A stretch of DNA of 64,000 nucleotides from Papaver somniferum (taxonomy: Eukaryota; Streptophyta; Magnoliopsida; Ranunculales; Papaveraceae). The position numbers were made by a program, and so were the translations under genes. How positions within the stretch are numbered: position 1 is the first letter of the stretch; every line of letters starts with the position of its first letter. Shown piece by piece: positions 45,121 through 56,944 of the stretch. The notes under the pieces were generated by a model that had not been told where the DNA came from, searched no databases, and saw only the letters and a list, made by a program, of their open reading frames with translations. The stretch spans positions 114,927,120 through 114,991,119 of the forward strand of contig NC_039362.1 of NCBI RefSeq assembly GCF_003573695.1, written 5' to 3'.

Positions 45121-45955
45121 TGCAATAATCAACGGCTGCCCTTCCTTTTGGGATGCAAATCTCAGCCAAACAAGTTTGCCACCAAACGCATGGCAACTTG
45201 CGGCCCAAAGCCAAACATCACGGTTTGCACCAAACCCTAATTTTGGCCGCGCCTACTCTATGCCAAAGCCATGCCGGCCTTAAACTATGCCGCTGGCTAC
45301 CAAACGAAGGGTTGCAATGATCAACGGCCACCCTTCCATCTGAGATGCAGATCTCGTCCCTCCAAGTTCGCCACCAAACGCATGGCAACTTGCGGCCCGT
45401 GGCCAAACACCACGGTTTTCCCAAAACCCTAATTTTGGCCGTGCCTACTCTATGCCAAATCCATGCCGGCCTTAAACTATGCCGCTGGCTACCAAACGAA
45501 GGGTTGCAACGATCAACGGCCACCCTTCCATCTAAGATGCAGATCTCGGCCCTCCAAGTTCTCCACCAAACGCATGGCAACTTGCGTCCCGAGGCCAAAC
45601 ACCACAGTTTTCCCAAAACCCTAATCTTGGACGCGCCTACTCTATGCCAAAGCCATGCTGGCTTGAAACTATGCCGCTGGCTGCCAAATGAAGGGTCGCA
45701 ACAATCAACGACTATCCTACCATCTGGGACACAGATCTTAGCCGTCCAAAGTCTCCAGCTAAGACGCAGCAACCTTTGGCCCAACGCCAAGCCCCAATTT
45801 TGGTCGCTCCCAAACTATGCCAAAACCCGACTTTCGGTCGCGCCTAAACCACGCAAAAATCCTAGCTTGGCCACGTCTAACTCTGTCAAAGTCATGTCGG
45901 CCATGCTTTCATGCTGCTGGCTACAAAGCGAAGGGTTGCAATAATCAACGGCTAC
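45121..45955. repeat. 191-192-bp tandem array in the E6 LTR, about four units
   Basis: The mark TTGCAA.RATCAACGGC recurs near 45121, 45313, 45504 and 45695, and again at 45936. Units share CTATGCCGCTGGCTACCAAA and CAAACGCATGGCAACTTGCG. Open frames across it (45345-45944 +, 45218-45790 -) are by-products of the repeat. Confidence 0.8.
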
Positions 45956-46330
45956 CCTTCCTCCCAAGATGAAAAATCTCGACCGTCGAGGGTCACCACC
46001 GAGCCGACAAATCTCCCAAGCTCAAATTTCCAAACAACAACAACATGCTACACGTTTCCCACAAAAACACTCGAGACATCAACACATGTCACAAACTGGG
46101 GGATGCTCATTAGGGTTTTGGTTTGGCGGTTTACAGCGTGCGGCGTACACTACGCCCGTTACAATAAAGTGTCATAAGAATGAGTCGGTTAGTAAATGCA
46201 AGGAATAATGGTGAAGCGTTTCTTTCATTATGGAAAATCAATTCCAGACATTACCCATTACCACTTCCTTCCACTTTACTCAGCCGTTTCTATTTCTTAC
46301 GAGACCAGAGTACGTTTGGGTTACGACGTG

Positions 46331-46338
46331 TATAAATA
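46331..46338 (+). promoter_or_regulatory. TATA box of the E6 LTR
   Basis: TATAAATA about 370 bp before the LTR end, at a position comparable to the E0 TATA box at 10521. Confidence 0.55.
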
Positions 46339-46706
46339 GGTCTTACCTATTTCTACAAAACAACAAGTTTTGGTCAGGGGCATACAACACTCAGAAATCA
46401 CTTGCTAGCTTTCCCATCTGTTAGCTTTCACTTTCTGATACAAGTCAAACAACTACTCTTCCAGAATCAACTATTCTGGTCTCAACAATTTCTTCGCATC
46501 CCTCCCTAAAACCAACCATTCTCCTTCACTTTGTGACCGAAGCAAGTGTGGAACGGCCATTTCTTGGTTTAGGCCGAATTTGTACAGATTGATCTCTCGA
46601 ATCTAAAGTACTCCCCTGCAGTACATTGTTTAAGGTTTAGACTCGTTTCTCACCCACTCACGCGAAATTACCGAAATCAGCAGAAACCGTTTTCACCCTC
46701 AAACAA

Positions 46707-46724
46707 TTGGCGACCACAACGGGA
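46707..46724 (+). promoter_or_regulatory. E6 primer binding site
   Basis: TTGGCGACCACAACGGGA directly after the LTR. It resembles the TGGCGACTCCACTGGGGA-type tRNA-Arg site used by Tat/Ogre-like gypsy elements. The match is imperfect, so the tRNA identity is uncertain. Confidence 0.6.
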
Positions 46725-46791
46725 GGATCGATCTTTCGGTTACAATATCAATTTCCAGCTTTCAGCCTCATCTTTCAATTTCGACTTCAAC

Positions 46792-49041
46792 ATGGTGGAA
46801 CTCAGATCCGGATCAGCTGCGAGCCACGAGAACACCAACATGGAATCTGTCCCAGGTGTTAACGCTCCTTCCAGCGGCATCACCATGCCACCTGCTGAGC
46901 CCAACAACATTGAAAGCGCTCCTTCATGTGTTACACCAGCGATCACCAGGGCCAGAGCCGCTGCCGCCTCTAATGCTTCTACGCAACCTGCTAATCCTGG
47001 CAACACCGAAAGCCCTACTTCAGGTGTTACACCACCGATCACCAGGGCCAGAGCTGCCACTACCGCCCCTAATGCCTCGTCAAGCATGGCACCTCCGACC
47101 GCCACCAGGACTCCAGTTTCCCTGCCAACGGGACGAGAAACCGGAGGAGCCAGAGGGAGCCGTCTGTATATCACCATCACCGATTTGATGGAACGACATG
47201 AGGTTCTTGCTCGAGCCCAAATGTACATGGTCTCAACTCAGAAAGAAGTACTCGTCTTTCTCAAGGCCCTGACAGAACAGCTACCGCAGGAGTCACGCCC
47301 TCTAGAGCCGATGAGAAACACCTCCAACACCCCTGGCGCCGGCACCTCTGCAGAACGCATTGACATGGACGAGGGGATCCATGCCCAAACCCCATCGTAG
47401 AGAAGTCGACCGTCCAATTTTGTCACACGAGAGGATTCAGAGCAACTACTTCGGAATCAAGTCAAAAGTGATGAAGTGTACGTACATCAACATCAACCCC
47501 CTTACCCACCTGAAATACAAAGGATTTCTCTCCCTAGGGGATACTATTCTCCTCAATTCACTCTGTACGACGGCACTGGGAATGCCCGTGAGCATATCTA
47601 CCGATTCCTAGAGTCCCTCGGCGAACACGAATGCAATCACGTTCTTCGTCTGAGGGAGTTTTCAAAATCACTTACCGGAAGAGCATACACGTGGTACAAC
47701 ATCATCACGCCAAATAGTATCCTCAACCGGGGTGACATGGTTACCGCATTTTACAAGATGTTCTTCTTCGTGTCCGAACAAGTTACCTTCTCGGATCTAG
47801 GAAGGATGTACCAGCGAGACAACGAACATCCAAATGATTTCGTCAAGAGATTCAGGGTTCAAGCACTAGACTGTCAGTTGGTAAACTCATGCATCAACGG
47901 TATTGCTCCCATGTACCGCGCATTGCTAGAAAACCTACGTTTCCGGACATTCTCTGAACTCCATGAAGCTTCCAAACGATCAGCCACAACAGCACTAGCA
48001 TTGTTAGAAAGAGCCAGACCAACCAAAGCCGAAGACATGCGCGAAACTCGCGGGAGTAGACGTCTCATCAACAAACGGTACAACTCCGGTCCCTCCTCTG
48101 TGAGTGTAGTGGACGAGGGAGGAAAAAGAAAAGCCCCAGTTGTAGACCAGCAGCCTAAACGCGAGACGCCAGCACGAAGAGCAGCTCAGCCACGGAGGGC
48201 CGCCACTAAGATCCCCATGCGTCATCACGAAACCGAAAGAAGTGTTTTGGATTTTCCATTTCCTATCGAGGAGGTGATCGAACTCTTAGAGGCATGGGTT
48301 CAAGATGATGTTATCAGACTACCATCTCCCAGGCGTCCACCAACAGAAGTCGAGATGGCAAACCCCAGATATTGCCACTACCCCAGATTTATTCATCACC
48401 CAACAAGTGATTGCAATAAACTAAAACTTATCTTTAAGGAAAAGGTAGAAGCAGGAGAACTTCAGCTGGGGAATGAGGGAGTGCATAGAAATCCACTTCC
48501 GGTGAGGAATTGCGGGGTCTCCGGGGACTTCGTGCACGAGAATGTACAATCCATGATGCAGCATGTATGCGAAATTCTCTACTTTTCCAAGGCGCAGCGT
48601 CAATATATCTTCATGGCTCTCAATCACATCGTGTCAGGAAAACGACTTTTTCCTACTACAGAAACCGCGCGAAGAGCCCAATCTCCCTCAGGGAACTATG
48701 CTGAAAAGCACAACTGGGGACTGCTAACCACGACCTACTTAAGAGGCATTGAATTCGGTAACACACTAATCGACGCGGCCTCTGACTTCAACATCACTAC
48801 CTTCAAAACTCTGAAATCCGCGGGAATTTTGAAGCAAGAATCTATCCATTCCCCGTCCGTAATTAAGAGCCCGGAAGGGGAAGTCTGGAACGCGCACGGC
48901 TACGTTAACCTCGATATCAAGATGGGAGACGCTATAACGCATAGAAAGTTCCACATTGTCAAAGAACTAGGTTATGATATGATCCTGGGGCGTTTGTGGG
49001 TATACGACAACAAAGAAAGACTGGGAACATCCCCCTACTGA
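46792..49041 (+). pseudogene. E6 gag-protease frame with an in-frame stop and a dead protease
   Basis: ATG at 46792 (MVELRSGSAASHENTN) opens an Ala/Pro/Thr-rich N-terminus. TAG at 47398-47400 interrupts it. The same frame stays open through 47401-49041. The gag core reads GRAYTWYNII, SDLGRMYQR and NDFVKRF. A deletion relative to E0 joins ALDCQ to VNSCINGI. Late gag has YCHYPRFIHHPTSDC. The protease-like part is LIDAASDFNITTFKTL with YDMILGRLW: the catalytic Asp-Thr/Ser-Gly has become Asp-Ala-Ala, so it cannot act as a protease. Ends at 49041. The stop at 47398 is either a nonsense mutation or a readthrough site; nothing around it settles which. Confidence 0.85.
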
Positions 49042-49583
49042 TGTCAACACCCGACAGAATCTCCAACAAGCTGTCCAACCTGCTGCTGTGTCAACAACTT
49101 ACCAATGGAACTCGATCATCCGGAGAAAGCCCGTTGACGCTGATTCATAGATTCCAGACTCAAGTAATTCTGGATGAACGATCTTCTCCCCAACCAGTCA
49201 TTTCTTCTCTTATCCCATCATGGGGACTCAGTACGATTACCGGCACGGATGCTGTCAAGAGATGTGAGTGGGGCGCTGGGCCATTCAAGCGTTTTGCCAA
49301 GAATTTGGAAGCTGCAGTCGAAACTGATGAAACCAAGATTCAAAAGGTTGCACAACACCCGAACCCGTTTCAAATCGGAGATATGGTGGTCAAAGCGACC
49401 TCGTTTCAAGTCGGAGAGATAACAGTGAAGATAGCTATTCGAACTGATTTACCAAAAGAAAAAGAAGATGAGCCGTATATGGTGGCAGACGTCCTTCTAG
49501 GCGGTTATTGCAAGCTCATCAACACCGACAAGCTGGAGGGCATGGTAGTTCACTCGCGATGGCTCGAGCTTTTCAATGCCTAA
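48996..49583 (+). pseudogene. E6 integrase C-terminal tail fused after the protease, shifted frame
   Basis: Overlaps the end of the gag-protease frame in another frame and carries NPFQIGDMVVK, EDEPYMVADVLLGGYCKLIN and HSRWLELFNA, the C-terminal integrase module of gypsy elements. The linker text parallels the E0 linker (SPLTLIHRFQTQ versus NPHTFVRRFRAQ), so the pol deletion is shared. A frameshift near 49000-49040 separates it from the protease. It probably once continued the same polyprotein, as in E0. Confidence 0.75.
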
Positions 49584-50025
49584 GACGATGTACCACTTTC
49601 TCTTTCCACTCAATATTTATATTCCCCGAGATGAATACACCGTTTGCATTCTTCATTAGGGTTTCGTTTTCATTTAAAAACATACCTTTCCTTCCAAATG
49701 AGTCTTCCGAATCTCAAAAAAAAAAGAGGGCACATACCTAATAAATCCCAAATCATCAAGAAACCATTAAACCGTCAAACCACGACCAGAAATACCTTAT
49801 TCAATTATTCAAAGCTCTGAAGGGAATAATGTACGAATAAGGAAGGGCAACAACTTATTCTAATGGAAGATTTGGGTCTTGCAAACAAGAAGTTTTATTC
49901 AAATATGTGAAACCACAAGTGGGATGCTGATCAACGAAGCCCTAACTTCGGAATACAAAGAGGTTAAAAATGAGTCTGTATCGACTACGCAACAAGTAGA
50001 AACAATAAAATGAGTTTGTATCAAT
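49584..50025. other. Unassigned junction between E6 and resumed E5
   Basis: No gene. The first 120 bp resembles the region after the E0 integrase tail. The rest (for example TTCGGAATACAAAGAGG) matches nothing else I can find in the window. It marks a deletion scar or a remnant of another element. Confidence 0.4.
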
Positions 50026-51923
50026 TAAGAACTCTCCCCCATAATATGTCATTCCCGTAAGAACAACAAGAGCGACTTTAATTTCAAAAGAAAAGAAGGA
50101 TTTCTTTGGACATAACAAATCACATACAAGTATGAATTTGAATCAAAAAAAAAAAACTCAATTAAATTAACCACAAGAGATCCCATGATTAATTTAATCG
50201 GAAATTCTCAACATAAATGAACTTATGGAGACTCAAAAGTACACAATTAGATTAATCACAAGAGAACCCATAATTAATCTAATCGGAATACACAACCAAA
50301 TTAACCACAAAATGTAATCAATTTAATTGGTCATGCTCGACATAAGAAAACTTACGGAGCAACAACTAAATAACCAAACGAGAATGATTAATTTAGTTGA
50401 ACATGCTCGACATAAAGTACTTCACGGAGCAACAACTAAGCTAAAAATAAATCAGTCGATTGTGCTCAACATAAGACACTTTATGGAACAACACAGTATG
50501 TACACAAAAATTGTGGATCAGAGATCGACCTTATACCGTGGAATAAGCAAGGATTCATTCTATTTTCCATCACCATTTTCACAATGACATACAATAGACA
50601 TAACCCTCGAAAACACAAGATTTTAACCTATCTTCCATCAATAATTGACATAATAGGCTTAACTTTTGTAATTGTCAAAAGTTCATTCCTTCTTTTATCA
50701 ACACATGCATATCGACATATAAAGGACTTAACTTTTGACAAGGTATGGGACAATCACAGTTCACGGACGCAAACACACATATCCCATAACAAATTGCAAT
50801 ATATAAAACCATAAAGATTAATACTGCAAAAACAATTTTAAAATTTAAACCAATAAATCTAAAAACATGAAGATGAAAACGTTGGACATAGATATGTATA
50901 GTCACAATAATGGCTATTCCAAACCCTAGTAATCCTTCTCAAAAACAAGAGCAAATTCTCATAAGAAGTTTCCTAGGTATCAAGACAAATTCATAATGCA
51001 CATATAAGATGATTTGTCCTTAGAGGGTAGAATCAATCTTTTTCTCCTGGATTTACTCCAAGAATAGCTACCAAAGGCGTATAAAAAGATTTTATGAACA
51101 AAGAAGAACATACAAAGTCATTAACGACCATGCACCATAGTTCACAAAGGATGATTGTGAACATTCAAGAATCCCCTAGCAATGCGTACTACTGCCCATT
51201 CTTGAACTTCCTTCTTTGTGATTCACCAACATCATTCTTGTAAAAGCTACAAATTATCTTAGAAGAGTAGTACTCCAAGAATCCAAGTGCCCAAGTCCAA
51301 GAGAAGTGGAACAAGTGCAACGAAACGGAGCAAAACACGCAAAAACAAGAGACAGGACAATTCAAATCTTAAATCATCCAAATTCAAGGTTTCTCATCTT
51401 TATTTTGAAGAGAATTCAAATAGGAAGAGAATTCAAAAATAATGAGGTCAATCCGAGTTTGGACGAAGAAGATACGGCCAAAACAAGTTTACCGAATATC
51501 GACGTCTACATGCCAGTATGCATACGGGTTTGCAAACGAATTTTGGTGACCTGGAGTAGTATGCAAACGGGTATGCGTACTTAAGTCCCTGTATTTTGAT
51601 TTTAAATGATGGTATGCACACTTGGTATGTGTTCCATGAAGTCCAAACATCCCGAATACTATTTTCAAACCTAAACATATAAGAACCTTAAACACAGATC
51701 AAGTTAGGTAGAAATGAACGATAAGAAAGGTACATGGATCATTATAAGTACTCTAAGTAAATAAAAACACAAATCTTGCTCAAGTTTATAGACATACCTT
51801 TTTAGAAGAAACCAATTGAATTATACAGCCTTACCGAACATAATCTGTGCGCCCCAATTCTTGTGCTTCCCTCACCGTATACATAGCAGGGTATTTCTTG
51901 GTGAGGATGCACTTCCAACACAA
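50026..51923 (-). other. E5 non-coding internal region
   Basis: Mirror of the family A block: dyad repeats at about 50150-50480 (for example GGAGCAACAACTAA with TTAGTTGAACATGCTC) and the conserved text at 50860-50935 that follows ORF2 in E1, E3 and E4. No second ORF is found where it would be expected (51000-51500). That stretch instead contains ATGCAAACGGGTATGCGTAC-like text reminiscent of the U3 repeats of E1. Confidence 0.55.
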
Positions 51924-52631
51924 TCAAGTTGTGTTGAGGTGAACAATGTCTTGATCACCATGGCACCAAGAAAGAGTTTCTTTCCAACTACTCTTACATC
52001 TTACAGTATTGAGAGAAACCCAAGAAATTGTTTTTATAAGTTTTTCAAAGAACTTCCAGAGAGCACAAGAAAAAATGTGTTTCTGATTTCTTATTTTACA
52101 CCTTATAAGAAACAGTTTCTGCAAATAATTTTCAGTATCGCATAAGGAAACTCTTTTGATAAAAAGAGACATCCTAATTTCTTCATAAGAAGGGACAATA
52201 CTATTATCTTGGCAGAAAGTGTCAGGAATTGAGCAATGAATCAATTCATCCTTTGAGGTGATGTACTCAGATAACTGAGATTTAAACTTCTCTTGTAATT
52301 CGTTCAGTTTGTTAAAACTAGTTGGATTACACAGAGGAGTAGTATTACACTCACTTATTAGAAAATCAATATCAACCTCAACATGTATATTATTCATCAT
52401 AACCTGATTTAGTCTGTCAAGAGACTCTTGTTCATTCTGGAGAAATAACTCAACATCAGAAGGTAGATTTTCAAGTTTCTTTTCAAGTCCTAAAAACACT
52501 TCAAGGGATTTTAAAGCTGGTGGAGCTTTAGATAGAATCTCTTCTATAGATTTTATTAAATCTGTCATAGAAGAAAATTCTACAATCCCTGGATCTGGTG
52601 GTGCATTTATTGAGATAACACTACTGTCCAT
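51924..52631 (-). CDS. E5 first ORF: 235-aa helical protein with only the gag N-terminal tip
   Basis: Intact minus-strand ORF starting MDSSVISINAPP. The first dozen residues match the start of E4 gag (MERGVISINVPP) and the position after the primer site is the same. The UBN2 domain that should follow is absent. It is replaced by helical, acidic text (MTDLIKSIEEILSKAPPALK, FLQNEQESLDRLNQVMMNNI, FNKLNELQEKFKSQLSEYIT) and a basic C-terminus (LFLIRCKIRNQKHIFSCALW). No zinc knuckle. The last 70 residues may be out-of-frame text. It is probably a gag substitute of this non-autonomous element. I recognise no family. Confidence 0.5.
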   Translation of the reverse strand: MDSSVISINAPPDPGIVEFSSMTDLIKSIEEILSKAPPALKSLEVFLGLEKKLENLPSDVELFLQNEQESLDRLNQVMMNNIHVEVDIDFLISECNTTPLCNPTSFNKLNELQEKFKSQLSEYITSKDELIHCSIPDTFCQDNSIVPSYEEIRMSLFIKRVSLCDTENYLQKLFLIRCKIRNQKHIFSCALWKFFEKLIKTISWVSLNTVRCKSSWKETLSWCHGDQDIVHLNTT

Positions 52632-52683
52632 AAAGTCAGATCGCTACAAACACAGACTTGTAAGGTCTTGAACGTGTTTGCCT

Positions 52684-52695
52684 GCTCTGATACCA
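52684..52695 (-). promoter_or_regulatory. E5 primer binding site (tRNA-iMet)
   Basis: Minus-strand TGGTATCAGAGC, two bases from the LTR that begins at 52698. Confidence 0.9.
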
Positions 52696-53783
52696 ATTGA
52701 AAAGCGGGGGTACAACAAACACACCCAATATTTCGCTTAGCAATCTGTATGGACAAACTCCAATATACTTTCAAGAGAATCAATAAGACTCAATCTTAAT
52801 AAAGTATATCAAAGAGTTATATCTCTCTTTCTCGATTCAATTCTTACTCAAGCAAATAGAAATCTGCGAGTCTAATTGAATACAAGAGAAATCACTTGAA
52901 CGGTACCAAAGACCAATGTTCAAGGATCAATCAATTTCAATCAACAACCAAAGGTTGGATTTCCAATTGATTGATTCAAACGCACAACCTGTGATATTTC
53001 AATTATATAACAAAATATAATGCGGAATAGAAATAACACAGACACCAGAATTTTGTTAACGAGGAAACCGCAAATGCAGAAAAACCCTGAGACCTAGTCC
53101 AGATTGAACACCACACTGTATTAATCCGCTACATACACTATCCTACTACAAAATAACTTCGGTCTGGACTGTAGTTGAATCCCAATAAATCTCACACTGA
53201 TTCAAGGTACAGTTGCGCTCCTTACGTCTCTGATCCCAGCAGGATACTACGCACTTGATTCCCTTAGATGATCTCACCCACAACTAAAAGTTGCTACGAC
53301 CCAAAGTCGAAGACTTTAATAAACAAATCTGTATCACAAAAAAGTCTACAGAATAGATAAATCTGTCTCCCACAGATAAACCTACAAGTTTTGTTCCGTC
53401 TTTTGATAAATAAAGGTGAACAGGAACCAATTGACAAATCGGATTTATATTCCCGAAGAACAGCCTAGTATTATCAATCACCTCACAATAATCTTAATCG
53501 ACGCGGCGAAAGAAGATATTGTGGAATCACAAACGATGAGATGAATATGTTTGTGACTACTTTTCTATCTTGCCTATCGGAGATAAAGATCTCAAGCCAA
53601 TCGTTACGATTGTACTCAACACGATAGAATCAACAAGATCAGATCACACAACTACGAGAAAGTAGTATCGGCCTGGCTTCACAATCTCAATTATTTCTTT
53701 AAGTTGTTAACCTGGTTTAAGAAGTAAACCTAAGGTTAAATGAGAATCGACTCTAGCTAATACAACTAGTATCACACGGAAGG

Positions 53784-54235
53784 TGTAGTTGCAGGAAATC
53801 CCACAACACACCCCCTATAATATCATGATAATAATTTCTAGATCTAAACTTATTTCATATGAAAATAAAGATAAAGATAATGAAAATAGAAAATAAGACA
53901 CAAGATTTACGTGGTTCGATCAATGTGATCTACATCCACGGGGTTAGGGATCTTCACTATAATTGTTTGTAATTACATATGGATTACAATTGAGACTCCA
54001 TTAATGAGTATTTGGAGCTCTTGGTTGAAGAAGGAAGAAGAAGATAATAATAATCCAGTTCTCCCTTTCTCTCTCCTACCTTTCTCTTTATATAGGATTC
54101 TACCTAGTGGGTGACAGCTCATATTTCCTTTTATTTCCTATTTCCTTTTATTTCTTATCCTCCTGCGACGTTATCGCACAGCCTTTTATGAATCTCGCAC
54201 ACTTACAATTACTTGTGCGATATTTGGATCCTACA
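53784..54235 (-). repeat. E7 3' LTR (452 bp)
   Basis: Plus-strand TGTAGTTGCAGG ... GGATCCTACA. Contains a minus-strand TATATAAAGAG near 54085-54100 and two TTTCCTTTTATTTC units. Confidence 0.92.
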
Positions 54236-55550
54236 TCTTGCCTCTTTTTTCTTGAATATTGCTTGAAGAGCGATCTTCAGGAAAAAATCCGTTGTTGTAG
54301 TTGTAGGAGCGAGATACGTGTTGTTGAAGTAGTCTTTGATCTTTGTTGATGAAGCAACGAGCGAAAGAATACTGGACTTGAAAAGTACGTACTTGCCTCT
54401 ATTCTTTTGTGAAGTTCCGAAGCGTTGCGAAGTAAATAATAAGTATCAACCCTTGAAGTATAAAAAGTATGAAGTATCCTTGAAGAAATATAAGATACTC
54501 AATCCTCGAAATATATAAGAAGTATCCGTCCTTGAATGAGAATGATAAGTATTGCCTCTATTCTTGCGAAATTATTACTCCATTTTTGGTGAGGATTCTT
54601 GTTGTTCATTAGTGAACGTCCATTTTGGAAATGATTCTTGCCGAGGAGATAAAGAACATAAAATGTTTTCTTGGTAATCCCTAGTTGCCTCTGTTCTTTA
54701 TGTATGAGGGTAGAATCCTTTAGAAAATGTTGAATGTGCGAATTGTTTCTTCATTCTTATCTTGCCTCTGTCTCATGTTTTGTGCTCATGCGATAATATA
54801 ATCTCTTCAAGTTGCTTATAATTGTGCGAAATAATTGAGCGAGATAATCACATCATTCGGAAGAATCACATTCTGCGAAATTTTGACACATTCTACGAAA
54901 TTTTGAATCATTCTGCGAAATTATGAATCATTATGTGAAGTTCTGAATAATCTTGTGAAATTCTGAATAATCCTGAATAATTCTACTAAATTTTGCGATA
55001 TTATTGCGAAATTCTGCAATATTATTCCGTGCAGTTTTGTAAAGTACTTGTGCAAATATAATGCTTATGTGATGATTATGTTATGAAATGTGTATGTGAT
55101 GTTTATGCCATGAAATGCTTATGCAATGTTTTTATGATGCGAGTATGATGCTTGTATGATGAGAATGCTTATCTATTGCAATGTATAGTTAATGTTTGTG
55201 TTACTTAACTCATTTTGCCGTTTAAAATTGATGTAGCTTTAAATTGCTTCCATTCTTCATTTCTCTGCCTTTTTATTTAGTGTATGCATTCCTCTTCATG
55301 TAGTTATTGTTCCTCACAAGTTCTTACTTGTGTTTCATCTTTACTCTTTCCTTCACTATTAGTATCTCATAACAGTATGATCATAATATCAAGTCTGCGG
55401 CATTTTCACTTCCTCAGTTTCATTTCCATGTACATATTCGCAAGCTTATTTGCTTACATATAATCATCTTCGCAAGTTTATTTGCGTACCCTCTTCTGTG
55501 GTCTTATTTTGCCTTCCTAGTTAAAGGTCTTATTATGCCACCTCTTGTCA

Positions 55551-55866
55551 TTGCGACAAAATCGCAGGACGTCTTTGCACTTTCATGCAAAAACCCATTG
55601 ATTTTGCCTTAACTTTTTCTTTTGTATTATTGCCTCTTCAGGATTGTTGCGACAATATGACAGGCCTAAATATTCTTGCGAAAATAAAGCCCCATGACAT
55701 TGCCGTCTTGCGACGAAATCGCAGGACGTCCTTACACTTTCATGTACTGACCCATTAATCTCGTCTTATCTTTCTCTTTTGTATTATTTCCTCTTCAGGA
55801 TCGTCGCACAAATATGACAAGACCTGATACTCCCGTGAGTAAGGATCCTCATGACATTTGCGTCTT
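55551..55866. repeat. 157-bp tandem duplication in E7
   Basis: TTGCGACRAAATCGCAGGAC recurs at 55551 and 55708, followed in both copies by CACTTTCATG, a CCCATT segment and CTCTTCAGGATYGT. A degenerate third start is visible near 55855. Confidence 0.75.
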
Positions 55867-56944
55867 AAGACACTTATCATCTCCGTAATGGAAGGTGCCA
55901 CCCTTATCTTCCCCCTGGTTTCCCCTTCAAGGAGGCGTACTTCTACCATACAAGGTTAGATCCTCCCATCCAGTCTTAACAACCACCAGTTGTTTTCGCA
56001 GCCTCTTATCCCTTTTTCCTATATGGCTTATGGTTACGAGACTACACCCTAAGTGGGGTTTTCTTCGGGCCGAGTGCATCATTTTCCAAGACTTGTCAAG
56101 AGTGGTAAAGAGGCTCCAACGCCCCCCGCACTCTTGACTCAACCGTGTACCTCGGTGCCTTGATCGATTTCTGCACTCCTTAGGAGAGACCCCTAGTCGT
56201 CCAACCTAAAGCAAAAGCTTAGGTTGAAAATCCAAGGTACCTCTCCTGGATGGGCTTTATTGACCTCAAATCTCCATGACTCAGGTTCCAAGGACGGTGT
56301 AACCTTTTCGCTGAGTCATGCAACAGGTACCCCCTTCTATGACGTACTTTAGGTCTTACATTTGCCTCTTGCGAAATTTTATTCGCGAACTAGGGTGTAC
56401 GCCATAAAGGCTCCCCCCATTCTAATCTTAGATTTTTATGGATCTTAGATTGTCTCTTGAGAAATTTTCGCATTTCTTTACTCTTTCATTCATTCTTTCA
56501 TTTCTGTCATTTCTTTCATTCATTCTTGCATTCTCATAATATCATATCGTTCGAAGCAAAGCAAATATTCAATAGAAATTCTAATACATTGTAATTCTGA
56601 AATCTTTGTAATTATGAAATTTTTGTAATTCTGCGATTGTATCGCGTTTTGTAAATAAAAAAATCTTTAATTTCTCGTAAAAGAAATATTCTGGAAAAAT
56701 ATATAAATTGAATTTTCTCGATTTTTTGTAATTTTGAAATCTTTGTAGTCCTGCGATTGTATCGCTTTTTGTCAATCAAATCAAAAATCTTTTATTTTCT
56801 ATAAGTAAGATAAAATGTTCAAGGAAGTGGTACTTAGATTTCATGTGATTTGTTGTTGCTGTCGTCTCGCGCGAAGTACATGGTTTGCTTGCGAAATTAT
56901 CATCCTTGAATGTATAAATGTCGCACAAAATAAATGTGCGAGAA

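Larger units (their letters stand above)
44265..46705 (+). repeat. E6 5' LTR (2,441 bp)
   Basis: Begins TGTTGATGATGG and ends CTCAAACA. The first 50 bp and last 600 bp resemble the E0 LTR. The interior holds two separate tandem arrays (44480-45085 and 45121-45955) instead of the E0 hairpins. TATA box 46331-46338. Confidence 0.82.
44265..50025 (+). mobile_element. E6: Ty3/gypsy-type relative of E0, 3' end lost
   Basis: Starts TGTTGATGATGG at the point where E5 LTR sequence stops. Has a 5' LTR 44265-46705, primer site from 46707, a broken gag-protease frame and an integrase tail to 49583. No 3' LTR or antisense PMD gene is present. Sequence near 49584-49700 still resembles the E0 region after its integrase tail. 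The right boundary is uncertain, somewhere between about 49700 and 50025, where E5 internal sequence resumes. A deletion removed the rest of E6 and part of E5. Confidence 0.8.

Noticed and set aside
44459..45283. Long plus-strand ORF (274 aa) and overlapping long minus-strand ORFs
   Set aside because: They are products of the 69-bp tandem array inside the E6 LTR, open in several frames on both strands; no protein family resembles them.
45218..45944. Overlapping 190-aa and 199-aa ORFs on opposite strands
   Set aside because: They follow the 191-bp tandem array of the E6 LTR; codon patterns repeat with the array.
51816..52145. 109-aa plus-strand ORF
   Set aside because: It overlaps the better-supported minus-strand ORF of E5 and the expected gag position; no family resemblance.
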